A stretch of 64,000 nt of DNA. Source: Alphaproteobacteria bacterium (GTDB taxonomy: Bacteria > Pseudomonadota > Alphaproteobacteria > GCA-2731375). The notes beneath the pieces are model-generated. The model saw nothing but the letters and a program-made list of their open reading frames with translations. It was not told where the DNA came from and searched no databases. Made by a program: the position numbers and the translations under genes. Of the stretch, positions 43,884-51,853 are shown piece after piece; position 1 is the stretch's first letter, and every line of letters begins with the position of its first letter. The DNA lies in NCBI GenBank assembly GCA_016776605.1, contig JADHTB010000006.1, forward strand, positions 148,872 through 212,871. Reading direction: 5' to 3'.

Positions 43884-44956
43884 GTGGCGATAGTGAACTG
43901 CGGACTATCCTGAGCGATCAGGTTAACCGTCTACTGGCCGACCGGGTTGGCAAGGGTGTTTTGGAAGCTGCCGAGGCCGGTGCGCCGCAAGATCAGTTGT
44001 GGCAGGCGATCGAGGAGAATGGCCTGCCCATGGTGCTGGTGCCCGAGGATCGTGGCGGCGTCGGTGGCGGCTGGGGCGAGGCCGAGGTGGTGATCCGCGC
44101 CGCCGGCAAATACCTCGCACCCGTGCCCCTGGTGGAAAGTATTCTGGCGGGTTGGTTGTTGTCCAACGTCGGGCTGGAGATGCCCTTGGCTCCCATATCC
44201 ATCGCGCCGGTGCGCGCCGATGAAGCACTGAGCATTACCAAGGATGGCGGCGGATATCGCATCAGTGGCATGGCCACGCGCGTGCCCTGGGGGCGCAGTG
44301 TGGAACGTCTTGCCATCTTCGGGCGCTGTGAAGGTGAACCATACGTGGCGCTGGTTGACTCGGACGCCTGGACGGTAGAGTTGGAGGACCGCAACATAGC
44401 AGCCGAGCCACGCGATAGCCTGCGTTTCAATGGCCCGGCGGTTGCCGCTGCACCTTTGCCCGATAGCATCAATCCAGACCGCCTGTTCGCCTTTTGCGCC
44501 ATGGCCCGGGCCAGCCAGATTGCCGGCGCGTTGGAAATGGCCTTGGAGCAATCGGTGCAATATGCCAACGACCGCAGTCAATTCGGCACGCCCATCGGCA
44601 AGTTTCAGGCGGTACAGCAGGAACTGGCCCGGATGGCCGGCGAAGTGGCGGCGGCGGGTGCGGCGGTGGAGGCTGCCTGCCGCGCCGCGGACCGGGTGGG
44701 AAGTGGCGCCGGGTTTGAATTGGCGACGGCGAAAATCCGGGCGTCGGAGGCGGCCTCCATCGTTGCATCCATCGCCCATCAGACCCATGGCGCCATGGGC
44801 TTCACCTACGAGCATTCGCTGCATTTTGCGACCCGTCGCCTGTGGTCCTGGCGGGCGGAGTTCGGTTCGGAAACCTATTGGGCCGAGCATTTGGGCCGGT
44901 CCCTGGCCGCGCACGGCGGTGCGGCTCTGTGGACCCATTTGGTAGGGCGCGCGTAA
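43880..44956 (+). CDS. Acyl-CoA dehydrogenase (second of a pair, divergent)
   Basis: A 358-residue ACAD-fold protein that is more divergent than its neighbour. The middle domain is reduced; the C-terminal four-helix domain is recognisable from ARASQIAGALEMALEQSVQY, DRSQFGTPIGKFQAVQQELA and HQTHGAMGFTYEHSLH. Such short partners often pair with a full ACAD to build one alpha2-beta2 active site. It begins inside the stop codon of the first gene (ATGA) and ends 8 bases before the MetE-C-like gene. Confidence 0.87.
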   Translation: MSGDSELRTILSDQVNRLLADRVGKGVLEAAEAGAPQDQLWQAIEENGLPMVLVPEDRGGVGGGWGEAEVVIRAAGKYLAPVPLVESILAGWLLSNVGLEMPLAPISIAPVRADEALSITKDGGGYRISGMATRVPWGRSVERLAIFGRCEGEPYVALVDSDAWTVELEDRNIAAEPRDSLRFNGPAVAAAPLPDSINPDRLFAFCAMARASQIAGALEMALEQSVQYANDRSQFGTPIGKFQAVQQELARMAGEVAAAGAAVEAACRAADRVGSGAGFELATAKIRASEAASIVASIAHQTHGAMGFTYEHSLHFATRRLWSWRAEFGSETYWAEHLGRSLAAHGGAALWTHLVGRA

Positions 44957-44964
44957 GGAATATC

Positions 44965-45972
44965 ATGAAAACAAAAATCAAAACGACCGTGGTTGGCTCC
45001 TATCCCATGCCGGCCTGGCTTGTCGCCTCACCCTCGGAACAGGCTTTGGTGGATGCGACCCGGGTGGTTCTGCATACCCAGGAACAAGCCGGGATCGATC
45101 TGGTCTGCGATGGTGAAATGTACCGCTTTGACATCAACCATCCCGAAACCAATGGCATGATCGAATATTTCGTCCGTCCCATGGGGGGGATGCGAACCGA
45201 TATTCAATTTGATGAATTGCTGGACTATCGCAGCCAGGAAGGCATGGGCTTTCGCCGCCGCCCGCCCGCCGTGGTGGATGGGCCGATCAATAGCGGCAGC
45301 CTGGACCTGCCCGGCGCCTGCCAGGCCGCGAAGGCGCTGACCAGCAAGCCGTTGAAGTTCACTTTGACCGGCCCGCACATGCTGGCCAAGACCGTGGTCG
45401 ATCATCACTATGGTGATGTGGCGGCGGTGGCTGATGCCATTGCCGATGCCCTGGCTGAACAGGTGCGCCATTGCCATGCGGATGTGGTGCAATTGGACGA
45501 GGCCAATCTGCCCGGCCACCCGGACGAATGGGAATGGGCGGCGGCGGCCATCAACAAGGTGCTGGATGCCATTCCCGGTCCGGGCGTTGGCGCGGTGCAT
45601 CTGTGTTTTGGCAACTATGGTGGGCAGAGCATTCAAAAGGGCAGCTGGGACAAGCTATTGGGCTATCTCAATGCCTTGCACGTGGATCACATCGTGATGG
45701 AGAATGCCCATCGACCGGTGGAGGAATTGGCCGCCTTCAAAGAGTTGCGGCCAGGGATCGGCATGGGCCTGGGCGTGGTGGACATCAAGCGCACGGATAT
45801 TGAAAGTGCCGATGCTATTGCCAGGCAAATTGAACGGGCGGAAGGTTTGTTGGGCGCCGGGCGGGTAAAATATATCCACCCCGATTGCGGATTCTGGATG
45901 CTGCCGCGCAATGTTGCCGATGGCAAGATCCGCGCCCTGGTCGCGGGCCGTGATCTATTCCAGGGACGTTAA
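44965..45972 (+). CDS. MetE C-terminal-domain-like (UROD/MetE superfamily) methyltransferase
   Basis: A 335-residue protein from ATG 44965, equal to the catalytic half of cobalamin-independent methionine synthase (TTVVGSYPMPAWL; VCDGEMYRFD; LTGPHMLAKTVVD; VQLDEANLPGHP). Likely zinc ligands are kept: His and Cys in VHLCFGN and Cys in HPDCGFWMLPR. The N-terminal folate-binding half of MetE is absent, so it is unlikely to be the housekeeping enzyme. Zinc thiolate alkyl transfer (methyl or epoxide to a thiol) is the expected chemistry. It sits between a dehydrogenase pair and an amidohydrolase in one tight transcript. Confidence 0.87.
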   Translation: MKTKIKTTVVGSYPMPAWLVASPSEQALVDATRVVLHTQEQAGIDLVCDGEMYRFDINHPETNGMIEYFVRPMGGMRTDIQFDELLDYRSQEGMGFRRRPPAVVDGPINSGSLDLPGACQAAKALTSKPLKFTLTGPHMLAKTVVDHHYGDVAAVADAIADALAEQVRHCHADVVQLDEANLPGHPDEWEWAAAAINKVLDAIPGPGVGAVHLCFGNYGGQSIQKGSWDKLLGYLNALHVDHIVMENAHRPVEELAAFKELRPGIGMGLGVVDIKRTDIESADAIARQIERAEGLLGAGRVKYIHPDCGFWMLPRNVADGKIRALVAGRDLFQGR

Positions 45973-45990
45973 GGGGAGGGCACGGGTAAA

Positions 45991-47025
45991 ATGACCCCAT
46001 TGGACGATTGGCTGGCCCAACTGACAGAAGTGGCGTTAGCGCCTGATTTGCCGATCTGTGATCCCCATCACCATCTGTGGGATCAACGGGAGACTTTCGT
46101 GTACCGCTATCTGCTGGATGATTTTCTGACGGATATCGGCGGCGGCCATAACATCGTCAGCACGGTGTTCATGGAATGCGAGGCCTTTTACCGTGCCGTG
46201 GATCCTTCTGGCGGCGATCCATACATGGCCCCGGTGGGTGAGACCGAATTCGTAAACGGTATGGCCGCCATGAGCGCCTCGGGCCGGTACGGCAAGACCC
46301 AGGTGGCCGCGGCCATTGTCGGATTTGCCGATCTGCGCCTGGGCGAGCGGGTGAAGGATGTCCTGGGGGCTCATGTTCAGGCGGGGGGCGGGCGCTTTCG
46401 CGGTATCCGTCATTCCACGGCCCATGACGAGGATGGCGGTATCATCGGCGCCGAACATACCAGCCCCCAAGGCCGCCTGTTTTATGACGAGACTTTTCGT
46501 CAGGGCTTCGCGCAATTGGCGCCGTTGGGTTTGAGCTTTGATGCCTGGTTCTACCATCCGCAAATTCCGGAGCTGACGGATCTGGCCCAGGCCTTTCCCG
46601 AAACCCCTATCGTGATGGATCATGTGGGCGCCCCCTTGGGCATCGGCCCCTATGCGGGCCGGCGGGATGAAATATTTGCCGGCTGGTCCAGGGATATCAC
46701 GGCCTTGGCCCAATGCCCCAACGTGCATGTGAAGCTGGGCGGTCTGGCCATGAAATTGACCGGCTTCGGCCATCACAAGCTGGACGTACCGCCCTCATCG
46801 GAAGTTTTGGCCGAGGCGTGGAAACCTTATTTGCTGCACTGTATCGAAGCTTTCGGTCCGGAACGCTGTATGTTCGAAAGCAACTTTCCCGTGGACAAGG
46901 CATCCTGCGCCTATACCACTTTGTGGAATGCTTTCAAGCGCCTGGCGGCGGGGTTCAGCGCCAGTGAAAAGGCGGCGCTGTTCCACGATACCGCGGCGCG
47001 CGTCTATCGTATTCAGGAGACTTGA
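45991..47025 (+). CDS. Amidohydrolase-2 family hydrolase (2-pyrone-4,6-dicarboxylate-lactonase-like)
   Basis: A 344-residue TIM-barrel hydrolase. The N-terminal [19 protein letters not shown] provides the metal-site His cluster, followed by [40 protein letters not shown] and the late [12 protein letters not shown]sp. Family relatives are lactonases or decarboxylases of aromatic-degradation intermediates. It starts 18 bases after the MetE-like gene, and its TGA is followed within one base by the GST start, so all are one operon. Confidence 0.9.
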   Translation: MTPLDDWLAQLTEVALAPDLPICDPHHHLWDQRETFVYRYLLDDFLTDIGGGHNIVSTVFMECEAFYRAVDPSGGDPYMAPVGETEFVNGMAAMSASGRYGKTQVAAAIVGFADLRLGERVKDVLGAHVQAGGGRFRGIRHSTAHDEDGGIIGAEHTSPQGRLFYDETFRQGFAQLAPLGLSFDAWFYHPQIPELTDLAQAFPETPIVMDHVGAPLGIGPYAGRRDEIFAGWSRDITALAQCPNVHVKLGGLAMKLTGFGHHKLDVPPSSEVLAEAWKPYLLHCIEAFGPERCMFESNFPVDKASCAYTTLWNAFKRLAAGFSASEKAALFHDTAARVYRIQET

Positions 47026-47026
47026 G

Positions 47027-47713
47027 ATGATCGACCTTTATACCGCGTCCACCCCGAATGGCTGGAAGGCCTCGGTGACGCTGGAAGAGTTAGAGATGCC
47101 CTACGAGGTGCACGAGATCAAATTGAGCGAGGGCGACCAGAAGACGGAAAGCTTTCTGGCCATGAACCCCAATGGCCGCATCCCCGTCATCGTCGATCGG
47201 GAGGCCGATGATTTCGTGGTCTTTGAAACTGGCGCCATCATGATTTACCTGGCGGAAAAGGCTGGCCGCCTGCTGCCCACGGACGTCAAGGGCCGCAGCC
47301 GGGTGATGCAATGGCTGATGTTTCAGATGGGCGGCGTCGGGCCCATGATGGGGCAGGCGAATGTCTTCTATCGCTACTTCCCGGAAAAGATCCAGCCGGC
47401 CATCGACCGCTATCAACATGAATGCCGCCGCCTGTTCGAGGTGCTGGAGCGGGGTCTGACGGACCAGGAATATCTGGCCGGCGAGTATTCCATCGCCGAT
47501 ATCGCCAATTGGTGCTGGGTCAGGACCCATAAATGGTCTGGCGTGGAAGTAGACGGCCTGCCGAATTTGCAGGCCTGGATAGACCGTTTGGCCGAACGGC
47601 CCGCCTGTCAGAAGGGCACCAAGGTGCCTTTCGATATGGCCAAGCTGAAGCAGGGCGACGGCAAGGGCGCGAAAAAATTCGCCGAGGACGCTTTGAAAAT
47701 GGTTACCCGCTAG
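47027..47713 (+). CDS. Glutathione S-transferase family protein (YfcG/YghU-like)
   Basis: A 228-residue GST from ATG 47027; the longer frame from 46928 overlaps the amidohydrolase. [20 protein letters not shown] is the N-terminal strand/active-site turn of the YfcG/YghU disulfide-reductase group (Thr/Pro-Asn-Gly instead of Cys). [15 protein letters not shown] and [15 protein letters not shown] bind glutathione. The helical C-domain has [16 protein letters not shown]. It may act on a glutathione adduct or disulfide in the pathway. It is the last gene before a palindrome-bearing gap. Confidence 0.88.
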   Translation: MIDLYTASTPNGWKASVTLEELEMPYEVHEIKLSEGDQKTESFLAMNPNGRIPVIVDREADDFVVFETGAIMIYLAEKAGRLLPTDVKGRSRVMQWLMFQMGGVGPMMGQANVFYRYFPEKIQPAIDRYQHECRRLFEVLERGLTDQEYLAGEYSIADIANWCWVRTHKWSGVEVDGLPNLQAWIDRLAERPACQKGTKVPFDMAKLKQGDGKGAKKFAEDALKMVTR

Positions 47714-47714
47714 C

Positions 47715-47740
47715 CCAGTTTCGATAATCATCGAAACTGG
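47715..47740. repeat. Perfect palindrome directly after the GST stop codon
   Basis: CCAGTTTCGAT pairs with ATCGAAACTGG around AATC, an 11-base-pair hairpin starting two bases after the TAG. There is no T-run after it, so it is not a classical intrinsic terminator. A related hairpin follows the stop at 53572. Confidence 0.75.
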
Positions 47741-47821
47741 TTGCGTTCACGCCAGTGCGTCATGACGCACGGCTCCACAGGGGCGGCGTACAAACGCCGG
47801 GCCGCCGTCGCGGCCTTAACT

Positions 47822-47846
47822 GACCATTTCAATCGCGAAACTGGTC
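47822..47846. repeat. Second, imperfect GACCA..TGGTC palindrome
   Basis: GACCA-TTTC pairs with GAAA-TGGTC (one bulged C) around AATCGC. It shares the TTTCG/CGAAA core with the palindrome at 47715-47740 and lies 24 bases before the LLM gene start, so it may be an operator or a transcript stem. Confidence 0.5.
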
Positions 47847-47870
47847 TGACGGTAGGAGAGGTACGGACCC

Positions 47871-48929
47871 ATGGAATTTGGCATCAGTTGCGCTAAGATT
47901 GACGAGATTGGTTTCGTTACGCACGCGGAAAACCTTGGCTATGATTTCTGTTGGGTCACCGACAGCCAGATGATCCGCTCCAACCCCTGGGCCGTGCTGG
48001 CCCTGATAGCGCAGCAAACCCGCACCATTCGCATCGGCACCGGCGTCGCCGTGCCGGGGCTGCGCCTGGCCCCGGTGGCGGCGAATGGGATCGCGACCAT
48101 CAACCGGCTGGCGCCGGGCCGCACCTTCATGGGTATCGGCACCGGTAACACCGCCATGCGGACCATGGGCCAACGGCCAACGACGATAAAGGCGTTTGCC
48201 GAATATATCCGTACCGTGCGCGCCCTGTTGAATGGCGAAGAGGTGGATTACAGCCTGAACGGCGTCACCCAGCCCATCCGCTTTCAGAATACCGAACTGC
48301 GCTATGTTGATCTGGATAACCATATTCCCATCCATGTGGCTGGTTTCGGCCCCCGGGCCCAGGCATTGGCGGGCGAGTTGGGCGATGGTCTTATCACGGG
48401 CATTCCGCGCGGCGGCAGCATCCCCTGGGCCCTGGCCAATGTGAAAAGAGGCGCCGATGGGGCCGGCCGGAGCATGGACGGCTTTTTCACCACCGCCCTG
48501 GTCAATATGTTGATGCTGGCGCCCGGCGAGTCATTGGAATCCGAACGTGTCATTGCCGAATGCGGTTCCGCCGTCATGGCCAACGTGCATTTTCTGATCG
48601 ACTGGGTAAAGGAAACCGGGGGCGATCCACCGGAATACGTCAAGCCGATCTGGAAAGACTATTTGGCCTTTCATAGCGCGCGCGATGCGGCCACCCGGCA
48701 TCAGAAACTGCACGAAAGCCACTACAGCTATCTTGACCCGGACGAGGCTCGCTTTATCACGCCGGAAATCATCCGCAATTTCTGCATCGCCGGCCAGCCG
48801 GAAGACATTGTCGAACAGCTTCAGGAATTGGAGCGCCAGGGACTAAACGCCATAAACTTCATTGCGCCCCTACAGCAACAATACCGCTTGATTGAGGATT
48901 TCGCCGAAAATGTGATGTCGCGCATGTAG
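47871..48929 (+). CDS. LLM-class flavin-dependent oxidoreductase (luciferase-like)
   Basis: A 352-residue TIM-barrel of the bacterial-luciferase/F420-dependent superfamily. MEFGISCAKIDEIGFVTHAE, FCWVTDSQMI, IRIGTGVAVPGLRLAPVAAN and FMGIGTGNTAMRTMG are typical; the C-terminus has FCIAGQPEDIVEQL. Cofactor (FMN or F420) and substrate cannot be read from the sequence. It has a strong ribosome site AGGAGAGG. It follows the catabolic operon after a 157-base gap with two palindromes and may be separately controlled. Confidence 0.9.
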   Translation: MEFGISCAKIDEIGFVTHAENLGYDFCWVTDSQMIRSNPWAVLALIAQQTRTIRIGTGVAVPGLRLAPVAANGIATINRLAPGRTFMGIGTGNTAMRTMGQRPTTIKAFAEYIRTVRALLNGEEVDYSLNGVTQPIRFQNTELRYVDLDNHIPIHVAGFGPRAQALAGELGDGLITGIPRGGSIPWALANVKRGADGAGRSMDGFFTTALVNMLMLAPGESLESERVIAECGSAVMANVHFLIDWVKETGGDPPEYVKPIWKDYLAFHSARDAATRHQKLHESHYSYLDPDEARFITPEIIRNFCIAGQPEDIVEQLQELERQGLNAINFIAPLQQQYRLIEDFAENVMSRM

Positions 48930-48937
48930 AGAAATCT

Positions 48938-49927
48938 TCAGCAGCCCGAGACGCAGGCGCCGCCGCTGTTGAATTCCATGGTTTTACCGCTCAACGGAAT
49001 ATGGACCGGCACTTTAACCGCCTTCTGGAATATATCGGTTCTGGTGCCTGGCAAAACCTTGCCGCCCTTGGTCGCGACCTCGTTCGCGTGCGAGACGATG
49101 ACCGAAGCCGGTTTGACCAATTCGTTGATGACATAGGCCGCCTCGGTCGGTCCCGTGGTATAGGTGTCGCCGATGTTCATGACCACCAGTTTAGCCTTGT
49201 AAAAACCACGCACCACTTTGTCCTGCTCCGCCGTGATGCCGGTATCTCCCGACAGGTAGACGACAAGGCCATTGGTGAAACGCAATATGTAACCGGTAGC
49301 CTGGCCGACATAGCCGCCAATTCCCGCCGCCTTCATGGCCGCGCCCAATTCGCCGCCAATCATGCTGGGCGACAGCCCGTTACTGTGCAGCGCGGGAACC
49401 GTCGAAATGCGCACACCGCCAATCGATTTGGTGGCGCCAAACCGGGCCAGTACGGAATTCCTCGGATTGCCGCCCAAAGCTTTCAGTTTGCCGGCGAAGA
49501 ACGGCGGCATTTCGCTTCCCGTAACGATCTTGGCGCCCTTGGCCAAGGCGATGTTCACCGCATTTGTATTGGGCACCACCACGACGGATAAATCCGGTTT
49601 GCCGCATTTGCCCGCGTTGACGGCCTTGGTATGTTTGTCGCCGACATGATCGCCGTGCATATGGCTGACCAGAATGACATTGATCTTGCCAAGCCGGGCA
49701 TCGTTTGGCCCAGCGACGGTCCGGCCTGGATCGTAAAGCACTCTTGTTCCGTCTGGGTCCTCGAAGATCATGGCACGGTCAAGCAGGCAGAATTCTCCAT
49801 CCTGGCCGCCAATCGGCGTCACCTTCACGTTCGCGGACGGAGCGGCGAAAGCGGCTGGGGCGAAATCAAGGTTCGCGCCAACCATGCTTGCGGCGAGCGC
49901 CGCTAGAATGACCATCGATTTTCTCAT
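48938..49927 (-). CDS. Secreted metallo-beta-lactamase-fold hydrolase
   Basis: A 329-residue MBL-fold protein from ATG 49927 (AGGGAG upstream); the longer frame to 50050 is not needed. An N-terminal signal peptide (LAALAASMVGANLDFAPAAFA) directs it to the periplasm. The metal motif is SHMHGDHVG; further ligands appear in VPALHSNG, LSGDTGIT and VSHANE. It resembles the UPF0173/L-ascorbate-6-P-lactonase-type group. The C-terminus ends in an unusual GGACVSGC with two Cys. It is convergent with the LLM gene; the next gene upstream on its strand is the CqsA-like synthase. Confidence 0.88.
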   Translation of the reverse strand: MRKSMVILAALAASMVGANLDFAPAAFAAPSANVKVTPIGGQDGEFCLLDRAMIFEDPDGTRVLYDPGRTVAGPNDARLGKINVILVSHMHGDHVGDKHTKAVNAGKCGKPDLSVVVVPNTNAVNIALAKGAKIVTGSEMPPFFAGKLKALGGNPRNSVLARFGATKSIGGVRISTVPALHSNGLSPSMIGGELGAAMKAAGIGGYVGQATGYILRFTNGLVVYLSGDTGITAEQDKVVRGFYKAKLVVMNIGDTYTTGPTEAAYVINELVKPASVIVSHANEVATKGGKVLPGTRTDIFQKAVKVPVHIPLSGKTMEFNSGGACVSGC

Positions 49928-50073
49928 GATTATTGCTCCCTGGGCTTTGCGCTTGATTGCGATACAGCAGCTGTGTTTCCCCGCCGCTGTTCGGCTTGCC
50001 GTCATATACGGCAGCCCAAGATCATCGCCGCAGCCGAACGACGTTGGCAAGCATTGAATTCGACGGCGTAGAA

Positions 50074-51336
50074 TTAAAAGTTGGCATTGCCCCTGGTCGA
50101 AGATGCCATCCCAACGTTGCCTGTGCTTGAGGCCGCTGATCTACCGGCACGGCTGGCCGGCCATTGATCGGGCCTGACCTGATCCCGGATTTTGGAACAG
50201 ACCTCCAGAATGTGGTCGATGTCGGCGTCGTCCAGGCCGTTATGAACGCACAGCCTGACCAGGGATCTGTTGCGCGGCGTGGCCGGCGCACAGAACACCG
50301 ATCCGATGACACCGTTCGTTTCCAAGGCATCGCGCAACCGGGCGGCTTCGCGTTCCGGGCCGGCGATCAACGGGATGATCTGGCTTTCACTGCAAGATAC
50401 GTCATAACCCCGTTGCAGCAGGCCGGTACGCAGCCGTTCACTTAAGCCAGATACCCGGGCGCGCCGATGCCTTTCTTCGCGCACCACGGCTAACGTCGCC
50501 TCGAAACGCGCCACTTCATTCGGGAAGACAGCAGAGGAAAATATCGAAGGGGTGGATTCATAGCGAAAATATTCGGCGAAGCGGGCCGATCCGACCACAA
50601 CGCCGCCACGCCCGACCAAGGCTTTCGAGAGACTGAAGACCCGGAACGGCACGCGTGCGGCGAGACCAAGATGGCTGACCAAGCCTTCACCCTGCGCGCC
50701 GATGACCCCTACCGCATGGGATTCATCGACAACCAGCATGGAGCCGGTCTCTTCGCAAACCGCCAGGATATCATGCAACGGACAGAAATCACCGATCGTG
50801 CTGTAAATTGCTTCAACCGCGACGATACCAGGGCCATGTTTGGCGATTTGGTGGCGCAGATGCTCGGCGTCATTATGACGAAAGACGTATGCCTGTGCGT
50901 CGGTGACGGCGGCGCCTTGCCAGACCGAGGCATGAGCAAACATATCGATGTAGGCTGGCGTTTCCGGCCCCGTGGTGGCCTGCATAATACCTTCATTGGC
51001 GGCGAAGCCGGATTGGCACAGCACCGCCGCCTCCGCACCCAGCCACGCGGCATATTCGTTTTCCAGCCGTAACTGTCCGCCTAGATACTGGGTGTAGACG
51101 CCGGACATGAAGATGACATCCGATCGCTCGGCCAAGGCATCGAGCTGGCGGCGCAGGATTCTTGGGTCATTGCCAATGGCAAGATAATCATTGCCTGATA
51201 GTTTGACATCCGACGCCACCACGGCGCGTCCATGAACAACATGACCATTGGGGTATTGTTCAAAATGACTGTCAATACGCCGGCGTACCGACGGCAACAC
51301 CGCACCCAAGGGCTGCTCGCCAATTCTAGAAAGCAT
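50074..51336 (-). CDS. CqsA/LqsA-like alpha-hydroxyketone autoinducer synthase (PLP-dependent alpha-oxoamine synthase)
   Basis: A 420-residue PLP enzyme. CqsA joins an acyl-CoA and an amino acid to make CAI-1-type signals. Features that match CqsA/LqsA rather than KBL/BioF: SGNDYLAIGNDP, MSGVYTQYLGGQLRLE, YIDMFAHASVWQGA (124-141), IVAVEAIYSTIGD, PLP contacts in VVDESHAVG (Asp204, His207), the Schiff-base Lys238 in FSLSKALVGRGG, and NGVIGSVFCAPATPRN. A low-complexity tail of ~30 residues follows. There is no strong ribosome site before ATG 51336. It is divergent from a six-TM histidine kinase, the arrangement expected of a synthase/sensor pair. Confidence 0.82.
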   Translation of the reverse strand: MLSRIGEQPLGAVLPSVRRRIDSHFEQYPNGHVVHGRAVVASDVKLSGNDYLAIGNDPRILRRQLDALAERSDVIFMSGVYTQYLGGQLRLENEYAAWLGAEAAVLCQSGFAANEGIMQATTGPETPAYIDMFAHASVWQGAAVTDAQAYVFRHNDAEHLRHQIAKHGPGIVAVEAIYSTIGDFCPLHDILAVCEETGSMLVVDESHAVGVIGAQGEGLVSHLGLAARVPFRVFSLSKALVGRGGVVVGSARFAEYFRYESTPSIFSSAVFPNEVARFEATLAVVREERHRRARVSGLSERLRTGLLQRGYDVSCSESQIIPLIAGPEREAARLRDALETNGVIGSVFCAPATPRNRSLVRLCVHNGLDDADIDHILEVCSKIRDQVRPDQWPASRAGRSAASSTGNVGMASSTRGNANF

Positions 51337-51853
51337 GTGCCGTGTTTACCCAATTCTTATGCTTAACTTGTACAGAGCCCATTTCCCCTCCCAGAGCAAT
51401 CACCCGTAGTCGTGCGCCCTCAACTCCATTTAAAATTATAGGGTTAAGACTATGCCCTAGCAACAGTTCTGAGGATAAAAATTTGCGTCGCAGCGGCGAG
51501 CATTCACTTAGTATTTTAATTTTACTATTATAGATGTTTTTTAATTCAGTATATAGATTCTAAAAATTTATAATATTAGTAAAATCATGGTAATTATTTA
51601 AAAAAAATAAGTATGTATTTTTAATTTATTTTGCAATGTATACTTTGTTCGGAAAAACTGACAAATATAGAATTTGTGCGGCAAGAATAGACGCAGCCAA
51701 AGCGAAAATTGACTAGCGCGAAATTAACCGTAGGATTTTACCATATACCTAATTCGTAACAGCGATCGATTCTATCGTTAGTAAAAAATTAACCTTTATC
51801 TGACAATTGTCGTAACCCATTTAGAATCACGTTGGGTGAGGGTTGGTCGCAGT
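51337..51853. other. AT-rich divergent control region between the CqsA-like gene and the kinase
   Basis: A 517-base gene-free region. Base composition is unlike the rest of the window: 51541-51600 has 8 G/C in 60 bases and 51601-51660 has 12. Several TTAA-rich motifs occur, including a CtrA-like site at 51778-51794. It must carry the promoters of both flanking genes. No small gene with a ribosome site was found. Confidence 0.65.
51778..51794 (+). promoter_or_regulatory. CtrA-like site (TTAG-N7-TTAACC)
   Basis: TTAG at 51778-51781, seven bases TAAAAAA, then TTAACC at 51789-51794. It has one mismatch to TTAA-N7-TTAAC. It lies 60 bases before the preferred start of the six-TM kinase. In this AT-rich region a chance match is more likely than at 20940. 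Confidence 0.35.
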
